From contig CANITX010000005.1 of assembly GCA_947470575.1 (NCBI GenBank), forward strand, positions 1-45,129: a DNA stretch of 45,129 bases. Direction: 5' to 3'. Under the pieces are notes generated by a model. The model did not search any database. It was not told where the DNA came from and saw only the letters and a list, made by a program, of their open reading frames with translations. This stretch comes from Rhodospirillales bacterium (GTDB lineage: Bacteria; Pseudomonadota; Alphaproteobacteria; Rhodospirillales; CAMCUA01). How positions within the stretch are numbered: the stretch's first letter is position 1; each line of letters begins with the position of its first letter. Position numbers and translations under genes: made by a program. This document shows positions 17,745 to 28,982 of the stretch, piece by piece.

Positions 17745-17772
17745 TTGAAGATTCGACATAGGCTGTTATAGC
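17745..17772 (+). promoter_or_regulatory. Possible sigma-70-type promoter of the nucleoside operon
   Basis: TTGAAG at 17745-17750 and TATAGC at 17767-17772 are separated by 16 bases and lie about 50 bases before the BMP protein start. A GAGGGGAG ribosome binding site follows at about 17808-17815. This is pattern matching only; no start site is known. Confidence 0.35.
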
Positions 17773-17821
17773 AGCAGCCCAACGCCATCGACCGGCCATC
17801 ACTTAGAGGGGAGCACGTATC

Positions 17822-18829
17822 ATGTCGAAGCGTATGTTTCTGGCAGCAATCATCGTGATCCTCGCAACCCCCGTGACGTCGATGGCCGTGGCAGCCGATA
17901 TCCAACCGGCCATCGTTTATGATTTGGGCGGCAAGTTCGATAAATCCTTCAACGAAGGGGTGTTCGACGGCGCCAGCGCATTCAAAAAGAACACAGGCAT
18001 CGAATACCGCGATTTCGAAATCCAGAACGACTCCCAACGTGAACAGGCACTGCGAAATTTCGCACGGCGCGGTAACGATCCAATATTGGCGGTCGGCTTT
18101 TCACAGGCCGCCGCCGTGGAAAAGGTAGCCAAGGAATTTCCCACTATTCATTTCGCCATCATCGATTCGATGGTCAACCAGCCAAACGTGCAATCTATCG
18201 TCTTCAAGGAACAAGAAGGCTCGTTCGTGGTTGGCGTGTTGGCAAGCATGGCGGCAAAGAGCGGTAAGATCGGCTTCGTCGGTGGCATGGATATTCCGCT
18301 GATCCGTCGCTTTGCCTGCGGCTATATCCAAGGGGCGCGCTACGCCAACGCCAATGTCGAGGTCTTCCAGAATATGACCGGCACGACCGGTGCCGCCTGG
18401 AGCGACCCGGTGAAGGGTGGTGAGTTGGCGAAAAGTCAATTCGACCGGGGCGCTGACGTTGTCTATCACGCCGCCGGTGGCACCGGCATCGGTGTGCTGC
18501 AAGCCGCGGCGGACGCCAATAAGCTCGGCATCGGAGTCGATTCCAACCAGAACCATTTACATCCGGGCAAGGTGTTAACCTCAATGCTAAAGCGTGTTGA
18601 CGTCGCCACCCAACAGACCTTTATGGAAGCGCGGGCCGGTACCTGGAAGCCGGGGCTCAAGGTGTTGGGTCTGAAGGAAAATGGCGTTGGTTGGGCACTC
18701 GACGAAAACAATAAGGCGCTGATCACACCTACCATGAAAGCTGCCGCCGACAAAGCCACCGCCGATATTGCCGCCGGCACAATTCAGGTCCACGACTACA
18801 TGGCTGACAACCATTGCCCCACAAAGTAA
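17822..18829 (+). CDS. BMP-family nucleoside ABC transporter substrate-binding protein
   Basis: The 335-residue periplasmic protein has a signal peptide (about 1-25, ending AVAA). The Bmp/PnrA fold includes IVYDLGGKFDKSFNEGVFDG, the AVGFSQAAAVEKVAKEFP segment, FVGGMDIPLIRRFACGY and GVDSNQNHLHPGKVLTSMLK. PnrA-like proteins bind purine and pyrimidine nucleosides. It opens an operon with ATPase, two permeases and nucleoside-degrading enzymes, which supports nucleoside uptake. No lipobox is seen, so it should be soluble in the periplasm. Confidence 0.95.
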   Translation: MSKRMFLAAIIVILATPVTSMAVAADIQPAIVYDLGGKFDKSFNEGVFDGASAFKKNTGIEYRDFEIQNDSQREQALRNFARRGNDPILAVGFSQAAAVEKVAKEFPTIHFAIIDSMVNQPNVQSIVFKEQEGSFVVGVLASMAAKSGKIGFVGGMDIPLIRRFACGYIQGARYANANVEVFQNMTGTTGAAWSDPVKGGELAKSQFDRGADVVYHAAGGTGIGVLQAAADANKLGIGVDSNQNHLHPGKVLTSMLKRVDVATQQTFMEARAGTWKPGLKVLGLKENGVGWALDENNKALITPTMKAAADKATADIAAGTIQVHDYMADNHCPTK

Positions 18830-18854
18830 CGCCCGGTCGTCTCGGATTGCATCC

Positions 18855-20419
<1,565 letters not shown>

Positions 20420-20423
<4 letters not shown>

Positions 20424-21514
20424 CGCCGGCCGCTGCCAGAGAGTTGCCGCGTTGGGCCACCGCCGGCTTGCTGCCGGTGCTAAACCTGACGGCAGCCTTC
20501 GTCGTTTCCGGGCTGGTCGTTCTGGTCATCGGCGAGGACCCGCTCAAGGTCGTCCGCCTGCTGGTGTGGGGCGCCTTCGGCTTCGAGGAAGCTATCGGCT
20601 ACACCCTCTACTACGCCACCAGCTTCATCTTCACCGGGCTGGCCGTGGCGGTCGCCTTCCATTGCGGGTTGTTCAACATCGGCGGCGAGGGCCAAGCCTA
20701 TATCGGCGGTCTAGGCGTGGCGCTGGTCTGCCTCAACCTAGACGGACTGCCGTTCTGGCTGTTGGCGCCCCTGGCGATTGCCGGCGGTGCGCTGTTCGGC
20801 GCCGCCTGGGCTTACGTGCCGGCCTATCTGCAAGCCTATCGCGGCAGCCATGTGGTCATTACTACCATCATGTTCAACTTCATTGCCTCGGCGACGATGG
20901 TCTATCTGCTGGTCAACGTCATGATCCAGCCGGGACAGATGCAACCGGAAAGCCGAGCCTTCAGCGCCGACGCCCGAATGCCATTCATGCACCAGGCACT
21001 GGCCGGAATCGGCATCGACCTCGCCGCCTCGCCGCTTAACCTGTCCTTCGTCTGGGCGCTGATCTGTTGCCTCCTGTTCTGGCTTTTCATCTGGCACACG
21101 CGCGCCGGCTATGCGCTGCGCGCCGTCGGCGCCAATCCGACGGCGGCGATCTACGCTGGCATCTCGCCTGCCCGTCAGACGATGATCGCCATGCTAATCT
21201 CGGGGGCATTGGCCGGCTGCCTCGGGCTCAACGAACTAATGGGAGTGCAGCACCGGCTGCTGCTGGAATTCACGGGCGGCTACGGCTTTGTCGGCATTGC
21301 CGTCGCGTTGATGGGACGCGGCCATCCGCTGGGCATCGTGCTGGCCGCTATCCTGTTCGGCGCACTTTACCAGGGCGGCGCCGAGCTATCCTTCGAGTTG
21401 CCGAGAATCACGCGCGACATGGTGGTGGTCATCCAAGGCCTGATCATCCTGTTCGCCGGGGCGCTGGAATTCATGTTTCTACCACTGCTCACGCGCTGGC
21501 TGATCAGGGTCTGA
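20420..21514 (+). CDS. Nucleoside ABC transporter permease (YufP-like)
   Basis: The 364-residue protein has about nine to ten membrane helices of the BPD_transp_2 family. Typical parts are GLAVAVAFHCGLFNIGGEGQ, the central TIMFNFIAS and the coupling region GYALRAVGANPTAAIYAGIS. With the next gene it forms the heterodimeric channel of the BMP/nucleoside importer. It starts inside the ATPase stop codon, so the two are coupled. Confidence 0.93.
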
Positions 21515-21523
21515 GGGCTAGGC

Positions 21524-22495
21524 ATGGAAGACGTCACCCTGGTCGTGCTGATCCTCGACTCGACCGTACGGCTGTCGGCACCCTTGGTACTGGCGGCACT
21601 GGCCGGGCTGTTTTCCGAACGCTCGGGCATCATCGACATCGGGCTGGAAGGCAAGATGCTGGGCGCCGCCTTCGCCGCCGCTGCGGCGGCCGCCCAAACC
21701 GGCTCGCCATGGGCCGGCCTTGCCGCCGGTATCGCCGTGTCGGTGGCATTGGCGCTGCTGCACGGCTTCGCCTGCATCACCCATCGCGGCAACCAAGTGG
21801 TATCCGGCGTAGCATTGAACATTTTAGCCACGGGGCTGACCGCTGTGCTGGGCATTTCCTGGTACGCCCGGGGCGGGCGCACACCGCCGCTCGGCGCCGA
21901 CGCCCGCTTTCTGCCGATAACATTGCCCGGCGCCGAGGCGGTGCGCGACGCACCGGTATTGGGCGCGCTCTACTCCGAGCTGCTGAGTGGCCATAGCTTT
22001 CCAGTCTATGTCGCCTGCCTCGCTGTACCGCTGGCCGCCTGGACCCTCTATCGCACCCGCTTTGGACTGCGGCTCAGAGCAGTCGGCGAGAACCCGCTGT
22101 CGGTGGATACCGCCGGCATCTCGGTACCCGGGCTGCGCTACCGGGCGGTGATCTGCGCCGGTATATTGTGCGGCGTCGCCGGAACCTATCTGTCAATAGC
22201 CCAGAGCGCCGGCTTCGTCCGCGAGATGACGGCCGGCAAGGGCTACATCGCACTAGCGGCGCTGATCTTCGGCAAGTGGCGGCCGTTGCCGGCGACAGGC
22301 GCCTGCCTGCTGTTCGGCCTGCTCGACGCGGTAGCCATCCGCTTGCAGGGCACGCCGCTGCCCGGCATTGGCGAGGTGCCGGTACAGTTCATCCAGGCCC
22401 TGCCCTATGTACTGACCGTCATCCTGCTGGCCGGTTTCATCGGTCGGGCAATCCCGCCAAGAGCCATCGGCATCCCATATGTGAAGGAACGCTGA
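21524..22495 (+). CDS. Nucleoside ABC transporter permease (YufQ-like)
   Basis: The 323-residue partner permease begins STVRLSAPLVLAALAGLFSE and carries IDIGLEGKMLG, NQVVSGVALNILATGLT and the coupling loop FGLRLRAVGENPLSVDTAGIS. About eight to nine membrane helices are predicted. It is 9 bases after the first permease and 2 bases before the cytidine deaminase gene, linking uptake directly to salvage. Confidence 0.93.
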   Translation: MEDVTLVVLILDSTVRLSAPLVLAALAGLFSERSGIIDIGLEGKMLGAAFAAAAAAAQTGSPWAGLAAGIAVSVALALLHGFACITHRGNQVVSGVALNILATGLTAVLGISWYARGGRTPPLGADARFLPITLPGAEAVRDAPVLGALYSELLSGHSFPVYVACLAVPLAAWTLYRTRFGLRLRAVGENPLSVDTAGISVPGLRYRAVICAGILCGVAGTYLSIAQSAGFVREMTAGKGYIALAALIFGKWRPLPATGACLLFGLLDAVAIRLQGTPLPGIGEVPVQFIQALPYVLTVILLAGFIGRAIPPRAIGIPYVKER

Positions 22496-22497
22496 GT

Positions 22498-22893
22498 ATG
22501 AGCGACGACTTGCTCGTTGCCGCCCGCCTGGCACTGACGCGCGCCTACGCTCCCTACTCCCGCCATCGGGTCGGCGCGGCGGTACGCGGCCTCAGCGGCG
22601 CCATCTATGCCGGCTGCAACATCGAAAATGCCGCCTATCCTGAAGGCATCTGTGCCGAGGCCGTTGCCATCGCCACCATGATCATGGCCGGCGAGACGCG
22701 GCTGGTCGAGGTTGTGGTAATCGGCGAGACCGATGGCCTGTGTACCCCCTGTGGCGGCTGCCGCCAAAAGCTGCATGAATTCGGTAGAGCGGATGTCCGT
22801 ATCCACGTTGGGGGCCCCGAGGGCACGACGAGCCGAACATTTTCCCTCGACGAATTGCTGCCCCATGCTTTCGGCCCGGACAACCTGCCATGA
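22498..22893 (+). CDS. cdd: Cytidine deaminase
   Basis: The 131-residue cytoplasmic enzyme converts cytidine and deoxycytidine to uridine and deoxyuridine. The substrate motif NIENAAYPEG is followed by the zinc site: C52 with the proton-shuttle E54 in CAE, and C85 and C88 in PCGGC. Length fits the small homotetrameric form. The ATG at 22498 begins just after the permease stop; the stop overlaps the next start (ATGA at 22890-22893). A reading upstream in frame lies inside the permease gene. Confidence 0.95.
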   Translation: MSDDLLVAARLALTRAYAPYSRHRVGAAVRGLSGAIYAGCNIENAAYPEGICAEAVAIATMIMAGETRLVEVVVIGETDGLCTPCGGCRQKLHEFGRADVRIHVGGPEGTTSRTFSLDELLPHAFGPDNLP

Positions 22894-23684
22894 ACAGCGC
22901 CGCCGATGTCATCCGGATGCGTGCCGCCGGCCTGACGCCGCGCATTACCCTGGTGCTAGGCAGCGGGTTGGGCAGCCTGGCCGATGCAGTCGAGGGGGCC
23001 ACCACTATACCTTACGGCGACCTGCCCGGCTTTCCCCAGCCAACGGTCGGCGGACACGCCGGCCGACTGGTGCTCGGCCGGCTCGGCAATCAAGCCGTCG
23101 CCGTCATGCAGGGCCGCAGCCACTACTACGAGCACGGCGAAGCTACGGCGATGAAGGTGCCGCTGACCGCATTGAAAGCCGTTGGCTGCGAGATCCTAAT
23201 CCTGACCAATGCGGCAGGATCGTTGCGCCATGAGGTCGGACCCGGATCGCTGATGTTGATCCACGACCACATCAACCTGACCGGCATCAACCCGCTGGTC
23301 GGCGAACCCGGCGACAACCGCTTCGTCAATATGAGCCCGGCCTACGATGCCGAATTGGCCGACCGTTTCCGCGCAGCCGCGCGGCGCTTGGATATTCCGC
23401 TCGCCGACGGAATCTATATGTGGTTCGTCGGTCCCAGCTTCGAGACGCCGGCCGAAGTCCGCGCCGCGCGCGTGCTTGGCGCCGACGCCGTCGGCATGTC
23501 GACGGTACCCGAGGCCGTGCTCGCCCGATACCTTGACCTACGCGTCGCCGCCGTCTGTAACATCACCAACCTAGCCGCTGGCATGGCCGTCGAGCCGCCA
23601 AGCCATGCCCAAACTCTCGCCAAATCGGCGGTCGGCGCCGCTGCCCTGTCGCGGCTGATCGCCGGCATGCTGGAAGCACTCTGA
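22890..23684 (+). CDS. punA: Purine nucleoside phosphorylase, trimeric class
   Basis: The 264-residue enzyme splits inosine and guanosine (and deoxy forms) into base and (deoxy)ribose-1-phosphate. The phosphate-binding SGLGSLAD is near residue 25, GRSHYYE near 73, VGPSFETPAEVRAARVLGAD and GMSTVPEA near 200, and the purine-contact NITNLAAGM near 230. These mark PNP family 2 (PunA/XapA type). It is in the salvage operon between cdd and the pyrimidine phosphorylase gene. Specificity for xanthosine cannot be excluded. Confidence 0.93.
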   Translation: MNSAADVIRMRAAGLTPRITLVLGSGLGSLADAVEGATTIPYGDLPGFPQPTVGGHAGRLVLGRLGNQAVAVMQGRSHYYEHGEATAMKVPLTALKAVGCEILILTNAAGSLRHEVGPGSLMLIHDHINLTGINPLVGEPGDNRFVNMSPAYDAELADRFRAAARRLDIPLADGIYMWFVGPSFETPAEVRAARVLGADAVGMSTVPEAVLARYLDLRVAAVCNITNLAAGMAVEPPSHAQTLAKSAVGAAALSRLIAGMLEAL

Positions 23685-23685
23685 C

Positions 23686-25053
23686 GTGCTGGCCCAGGAA
23701 GTGATCCGCCGCAAGCGGGATGGCGCGGCGCTGTCAGCGGAGGAAATCTACTTCATAGTGACCGGCATTGCCGATGGCAGCATCGGCGAAGGCCAATGCG
23801 CCGCCTTTGCCATGGCCGTCTTCTTTCGCGGCATGAACCAGGATGAACGCGCCCTATTGGCAACCGCCATGGCCGCAAGCGGCTCCATCCTCGATTGGCG
23901 CAGCTCCGACCTGCCCGGCCCGCTGCTCGACAAACATTCGACTGGCGGCGTCGGCGATACGGTCAGCCTGATGCTAGCGCCGATGGTAGCGGCCTGCGGC
24001 GGCTTCGTACCGATGATCTCCGGCCGTGGGCTCGGCCACACCGGCGGTACTCTGGATAAACTGCAAAGCATCCCCGGCTACGACGCGACGCCCGACGTCG
24101 AATGTTTCCGCCGGACGGTTGCCGAAGCTGGCTGTGCCATCATCGGCCAGACAACCGAACTGGCACCGGCCGACCGCCGGCTTTATGCCGTGCGTGACGT
24201 CACCGGAACGGTCGAATCCTTAGATCTGATCACCGCCTCGATCCTGGCTAAGAAGCTAGCCGCCGGTCTGGACGGCCTGGTCATGGACGTCAAGTCCGGC
24301 TCCGGTGCCTTCTTCGCGGAACGGGCTCAGGCAGAGGAACTGGCCGCCAGCCTCGTCGGCGTCGCCAACCGTGCAGGCCTGAGGACGACGGCCCTGATCA
24401 CCGATATGGATCAGCCGTTAGCTAGCGCTGCCGGCAATGCGCTCGAGGTACTGCTGACCGTCAACTACCTGACCGGGGCGAAGGGCCACGACCGCCTGCA
24501 CGAAGTCGTGCTGGCGCTGGGCGCCGAGATGCTGCTGATCGGTGGCTTGGCGGAAACGGCGGAAACGGCGATGTCACGTCTGCAAGCAGCGCTCGATTCC
24601 GGCGCGGCGGCGGAACGTTTCGCGCGTATGGTCGCCGCCCTCGGCGGGCCAGCCAACCTCATCGAACAGCCCAACGCCCATCTCGCGCACGCCCCGGTGA
24701 CATTGCCGGCGATGGCTCGCGAGCCCGGCATCGTTGTCGGCATGGACACCCGCGCCGTCGGACTGGCGGTAGTCGAACTGGGCGGCGGACGGCGGCGTCC
24801 CGAGGATGCCATCGACCCTGCGGTCGGCCTGAGCGATATTGCCCCCATCGGCGCGACCGTCGGTTCCAATCGGCCGTTGGCCGTCATCCACGCCCGCGAC
24901 GCGGCCGGCGCCGAACGCGCCCTGCAGGCCATCGCCGCCGCCGTCCGAATCGGCGATGCAGCGCCCACACCCCAGCCCGTGATCTTAAAGCACATCGGCG
25001 CCGACGCCGCGTTGGCAAGGTTGCAACGCCAAAGAAAGGGATACGTACGATGA
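23686..25053 (+). CDS. deoA: Thymidine / pyrimidine-nucleoside phosphorylase
   Basis: The 455-residue enzyme cleaves thymidine or uridine with phosphate. Conserved motifs are KHSTGGVGD (about residue 83), SGRGLGHTGGTLDKL, TGTVESLDLITASILAKKLA and MDVKSGSGAFF. The GTG at 23686 comes one base after the PNP stop, which fits the tight operon. The C-terminal domain is present and the length is normal. Its stop overlaps the SDR start at 25050. Confidence 0.93.
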   Translation: MLAQEVIRRKRDGAALSAEEIYFIVTGIADGSIGEGQCAAFAMAVFFRGMNQDERALLATAMAASGSILDWRSSDLPGPLLDKHSTGGVGDTVSLMLAPMVAACGGFVPMISGRGLGHTGGTLDKLQSIPGYDATPDVECFRRTVAEAGCAIIGQTTELAPADRRLYAVRDVTGTVESLDLITASILAKKLAAGLDGLVMDVKSGSGAFFAERAQAEELAASLVGVANRAGLRTTALITDMDQPLASAAGNALEVLLTVNYLTGAKGHDRLHEVVLALGAEMLLIGGLAETAETAMSRLQAALDSGAAAERFARMVAALGGPANLIEQPNAHLAHAPVTLPAMAREPGIVVGMDTRAVGLAVVELGGGRRRPEDAIDPAVGLSDIAPIGATVGSNRPLAVIHARDAAGAERALQAIAAAVRIGDAAPTPQPVILKHIGADAALARLQRQRKGYVR

Positions 25054-25814
25054 GCAAGGCCGCGCCGATGCGCCGCATCTTGGTGACCGGTGCCGCCAGC
25101 GGCATCGGAGCCGCCATCTGCCGCCGTATGGCCGCACCGGGAATGGCGTTATTGATCCACACCCGGCGCAACCGGGAGGGCTGCGAGAATGTCGCTGCCG
25201 AGGCTCGCGCAGCGGGCGCCGAAGTTGCCATAGCATTGGGCGACCTGACCGAGGTGGAAACCGCGGGAAAGCTCGTCGAAGCGGCAATCGCGAAGCTCGG
25301 CGGCCTCGATGTGCTTGTCAGCAATGCCGGCTATGCCTTGGCCAGACAGATCGGCGCCTTCGACATGACAGCGTTCGAGGCAGCGCACCAGACGATCACC
25401 GTCGCCTTCCTCGGCCTGGTGACCGCTGCCCTTCCCCATCTGCAACGGGCGGAGAACGGCCGGGTGGTGGCGATCAGCGCCTTTGGCGCGCATGTGTTCC
25501 GCCCCGACGTGCCGGCCTTTCCGGCTTCGGCCGCAGCGAAGGCGGGACTCGAAGTGCTGGTGCGCGCGCTGGCAGTACAGTTGGCGGCAACGGGGACCAC
25601 CGTCAACGCGGTGGTACCGGGATTCATCGCCAAGGACCCGGGCACCCATTCGTCGTTGACCCCGGAACAATGGGCCGAACAACTCAAACGCGTCCCGATG
25701 GGCCGCCTCGGCCACCCCGACGAAGTGGCCGAGGTCGTCGCCTTCCTAGCATCGAAACCGGCCGCCTACGTCACCGGCCAGACGATCCACGTAAATGGCG
25801 GGCTGGCGATCTGA
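25050..25814 (+). CDS. SDR-family protein with Ser in place of catalytic Tyr
   Basis: The 254-residue protein has the SDR cofactor motif TGAASGIGAA (about 13-22), NAGYA, the Ser region AISAFGA (S143) and the C-terminal VTGQTIHVNGG. Where YxxxK is expected it reads SAAAK: residue 160 is Ser, while Lys 164 is kept. Dehydrogenase chemistry needs the Tyr, so activity may be altered. It is the last gene of the nucleoside operon, starting within the deoA stop, so a role in sugar or base handling is plausible but unproven. Family assignment is firm; function is not. Confidence 0.85.
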   Translation: MSKAAPMRRILVTGAASGIGAAICRRMAAPGMALLIHTRRNREGCENVAAEARAAGAEVAIALGDLTEVETAGKLVEAAIAKLGGLDVLVSNAGYALARQIGAFDMTAFEAAHQTITVAFLGLVTAALPHLQRAENGRVVAISAFGAHVFRPDVPAFPASAAAKAGLEVLVRALAVQLAATGTTVNAVVPGFIAKDPGTHSSLTPEQWAEQLKRVPMGRLGHPDEVAEVVAFLASKPAAYVTGQTIHVNGGLAI

Positions 25815-25822
25815 GGCAGCCG

Positions 25823-26737
25823 TCAGGCGTCCATCATCTCCACACCCCGACCGGGACGCCGCTCGGTGACCCTTTCGAATGGCGTGAAGCGAACGTCGCG
25901 CTGCTTCTCGAAGATCGATTCGCCGGCGCCAAGTCTGCGCGGCAAGGGCAAGCGCACTGGCACGTCAGCCAGGCGCGGCGCAATGGTGGGCTGACCCGCA
26001 ATGATTCGGGCGTCATAGGCTGCCATGTCCGTCGGCGCCTCGACCAACGGCCAAGCATCGGCCGCCATCGCCGTGATGAACAGCAGGCGGCGGTACCTGT
26101 TTGACATGTTGGACGCCGAACCGTGCAGCGTGCGCGCATGATGCACGGTGATGTCGCCGATCTTGCCGTATAGCGGCACCGCGCGCGTGATAAAGCCCGT
26201 GGCTTCGTCCGGATCGGCGACAGCGCCAACGAAGTAACCTTCCTGGTGATGATCGAGTACAGGGCCCTTGTGACTGCCAGGAACGACCATCAATGGCCCA
26301 TTCTCGTCCGTCACGTCGTCGAGCATGATAGCCAACACCAGCAGGTCGTCATTGGTATGCGGGTAGAAGGCCCAGTCCTGGTGCCACTCCACCGGTTCGC
26401 CGCCGCCACCGGGCTTGAGATTCAACTTCAAACCCTTGTGCCGGATATCGGGGCCGAGCAATTGACGCAACACAGCCAGGATACCCGGGTGCTTAAAAAT
26501 GGCGGCGTAAGCTGGGTGCTGGTCTTCCGGACGCTTGAGACGACGCAGGCGCGGGTTCTCGGGCGTATGGCAATCTTCGACGTCGAACACTTTGTCGCTG
26601 GCACGCACGCCGCGCGACTTTTCAATGAAGTCGTCGGTAACTTGCCGCAGCTGACGGACTTCCGCATCCGAAAGAATGCCCGAAGCCTTCACATATCCGT
26701 TGTTCCGATAGTATTGGACCTGTTCTGGGCTCAGCAT
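25823..26737 (-). CDS. Phytanoyl-CoA dioxygenase (PhyH) family protein
   Basis: The 304-residue protein is a non-haem Fe(II)/2-oxoglutarate oxygenase. The iron site is the HxD pair in WHQDW (about residue 119) and the distal His in HHARTLHGS (about 205), with the 2-oxoglutarate Arg region NRYRRLL after it. The substrate is unknown; the family hydroxylates diverse small molecules. Convergent with the salvage operon (8 bases apart). It lies downstream of the VOC and exporter genes, with a gap of about 179 bases that may hold its own promoter. Confidence 0.88.
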   Translation of the reverse strand: MLSPEQVQYYRNNGYVKASGILSDAEVRQLRQVTDDFIEKSRGVRASDKVFDVEDCHTPENPRLRRLKRPEDQHPAYAAIFKHPGILAVLRQLLGPDIRHKGLKLNLKPGGGGEPVEWHQDWAFYPHTNDDLLVLAIMLDDVTDENGPLMVVPGSHKGPVLDHHQEGYFVGAVADPDEATGFITRAVPLYGKIGDITVHHARTLHGSASNMSNRYRRLLFITAMAADAWPLVEAPTDMAAYDARIIAGQPTIAPRLADVPVRLPLPRRLGAGESIFEKQRDVRFTPFERVTERRPGRGVEMMDA

Positions 26738-26916
26738 GGATTATCCCTTATTCAGGAGAAGGCGCGGATTCTGACGTTTTCGTGTCCGGACTTCAATGCG
26801 ATGCGCACGTCTTGCGCCGGGTATTTTGCACAACGCCCCACGCAACAGGGCCGCCGGCCGCGAAATTGATCTCGGCTCCTATTGCTAGGATAAGCCGCCA
26901 GGTCGCCGAAGGAAAA

Positions 26917-27858
26917 TTATGCAGGTGCGTCACCCTCCAACCACGGCGCGCGCCCATCGCCGGCGAGAAAGACGGCGGTAGCGCCGAGGTTCGGCAGCGG
27001 TGTAGCGGCCACTGCTGTAGCCGTGTCGAGCAGTTTTGTAATGCCATGGGCCGCAAGTACGCTGCGCACCGTATCGAGGTCGGCAACTTCTACCGCGAAG
27101 GCAGCCATGAACGGCAGCGTCGGCACTTCGATTCCGGGCAGGATGGCGGCGAGCCCGACCGGTGACAGGACAATGACTCGGCCCCGTTCCAGGTCGAGCG
27201 ACCACCCATCCCAGGACAGCCGGTGCGGCGCGCGGCCGAATAAGCGGGCGTATCGGCCAGCAGCCTCCCTCGCATCGGCGACGCATACGACGATATCGGT
27301 CAGCCGGCGCGCGCCATTGGCATGGGTCATCCAACGCGCCTGCCAGGGCACGTCGGGCGTATGGTGCTGGCAGAATTGGATGCGGCCTTCCTCCATGGTG
27401 CCGGGAGGCACACGGGTCACCGAGAAGCGGGCAATGCGCTTTCCTTCCGGCGTCTCGACGTCGCGCTGCAAACGCACTACCGGAACAGTGGCGAACCCTG
27501 CCGCCGCGATGCGGGCATGATCGGCCTCGGCGTCAGCCGTGCCAAGCGCGATCAAATGCAGGCCGACATAGCGCTTCATCGCGTCTCGCAATTGGTCGGC
27601 GACCGAGCCGCCGGCGAAGGGGCTGAGCAGTTCCAGGTAGCCACGTTCGAACATCGCCAGCCGGTTACCGGTGCCGGCCGGCACGACAGGCTGACCGGGT
27701 CCAAGCGAATGTTGCTGCGCCGTATAGGGCGTCAGGAAGAAGCCGAGGCGCTGCAGCGCCGCCGCACCCTTCTCCATGCCCGGGACGAAGAAGCCGATAT
27801 GATCGAGAACATAATCCCCCCTGGCGGGGATCTGATCTTGGGGATTCATGACCGTCAT
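26917..27858 (-). CDS. VOC-fold (glyoxalase-like domain) protein
   Basis: The 313-residue protein begins DYVLDHIGFFVPGMEKGAAALQRLGF, the first beta-alpha repeat of the vicinal oxygen chelate fold. A second half begins at RRLTDIVVCVADAREAAGRYARLFG. It fits the Glyoxalase_3-like proteins, whose reaction is mostly unknown. A metal site is likely but not certain: His 20 in LDHIG and Glu 76 in YLELLSP are candidate ligands. It starts 11 bases after the end of the permease gene on the same strand, so it is probably in the exporter operon. Confidence 0.8.
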   Translation of the reverse strand: MTVMNPQDQIPARGDYVLDHIGFFVPGMEKGAAALQRLGFFLTPYTAQQHSLGPGQPVVPAGTGNRLAMFERGYLELLSPFAGGSVADQLRDAMKRYVGLHLIALGTADAEADHARIAAAGFATVPVVRLQRDVETPEGKRIARFSVTRVPPGTMEEGRIQFCQHHTPDVPWQARWMTHANGARRLTDIVVCVADAREAAGRYARLFGRAPHRLSWDGWSLDLERGRVIVLSPVGLAAILPGIEVPTLPFMAAFAVEVADLDTVRSVLAAHGITKLLDTATAVAATPLPNLGATAVFLAGDGRAPWLEGDAPA

Positions 27859-27869
27859 TCCTTATCGCC

Positions 27870-28982
27870 TCAGGCCACCCGCCGTCGGAACAGCCACGTC
27901 GCGGCGGAGCCGGTGACCAGTCCGATGATCGCCATCGGCCAAAGGTTAGCAGCAACCAACTCCCATGGCGCATCTTGCAGGAATAGGCCTCGCAAGATGA
28001 CCAGCATGTAGCGCAGCGGATTGATCAAGGTCAGCGCCTGAATTGCTTTAGGCATGTTGGCCACCGGCGTGGCAAAGCCCGACAGGATGACCGCCGGCAT
28101 CAGGAACGCGAAGGCGCCGGTGATCGCCTGTTGCTGGGTGCGGGCCAACGCCGAGACCATTAGGCCGATGCCGATAATCGACAGCAGAAATACCGCCAGC
28201 GCCACGGCCAAAACCGCAACGGAGCCGCGAAACGGTATGCCGAAGACCCAGACGGCGGTACCGGCGATTCCCAGCCCCTCGATATAACCGATGATCAGCG
28301 CCGGCATGGTCTTGCCGATCAGGAGTTCAAGCGGGCGCAATGGTGTCATCAGCAGCTGTTCGAAGGTGCCGAGCTCGCGTTCGCGGGCCACCGACAGCGC
28401 GGCGATCACCGTCGTGATAACCAGGGTCAGAATGGCAACCAGCGCCGGCACGATGAACCAGCGGCTGGACAGATTGGGATTGAACCAAGCCCGCACTACC
28501 AGCCGGGGTGGTTGCAACGACCCGGGCTTAGCCTGAGCTGCGGAGAAAGCCCCGACGATCTCGCCGGCGTAGCCAAGCGCCACCAGCGCCGTATTGGAAT
28601 GCCGCCCGTCGACGATCAGCTGCACGGCCGCCTGTCGTCCAGCTGCTAAGTCGGCGCCGAATGTCGGACCGACATGCAACACGGCCTTGGCCATGGCGGA
28701 ATCGATGACGGGCGCGATCTCGCGTTCGCTTTGCAGGCGCGCGACCGGCGCAAAAGCCGGCGAAGCAGTGAAGGCGGCGACCAGCGCCCGGCTTTCCGTG
28801 CCGCCATCCTGGTTGAGCACGGCCAGCGCTACATCGGACACCTCGAAGGTCGCGGCATAGCTAAAGACCAGAAGCTGCATCACCGGTGGCACGATCAGGA
28901 TCGCCCGGGTCCGTCGGTCCGCCCAGATGGCAATGAACTCGCGCGTCACGACGGCCAAGATGCGGCGCCAGACATCCTTCAT
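27870..28982 (-). CDS. ABC-2 type exporter permease (YbhR-like)
   Basis: The 370-residue protein has one N-terminal TM helix, a large extracytoplasmic domain (about 45-170), and five TM helices at the C-terminal half. The ABC-2 motif RERELGTFEQLLMTPL is about residue 208 and the ending INPLRYMLVILRGLFLQ is typical. The ATG at 28982 overlaps the stop of the preceding permease (ATGA). A longer in-frame reading reaching 29690 is only that permease in another frame. Substrate is unknown. Confidence 0.93.
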   Translation of the reverse strand: MKDVWRRILAVVTREFIAIWADRRTRAILIVPPVMQLLVFSYAATFEVSDVALAVLNQDGGTESRALVAAFTASPAFAPVARLQSEREIAPVIDSAMAKAVLHVGPTFGADLAAGRQAAVQLIVDGRHSNTALVALGYAGEIVGAFSAAQAKPGSLQPPRLVVRAWFNPNLSSRWFIVPALVAILTLVITTVIAALSVARERELGTFEQLLMTPLRPLELLIGKTMPALIIGYIEGLGIAGTAVWVFGIPFRGSVAVLAVALAVFLLSIIGIGLMVSALARTQQQAITGAFAFLMPAVILSGFATPVANMPKAIQALTLINPLRYMLVILRGLFLQDAPWELVAANLWPMAIIGLVTGSAATWLFRRRVA

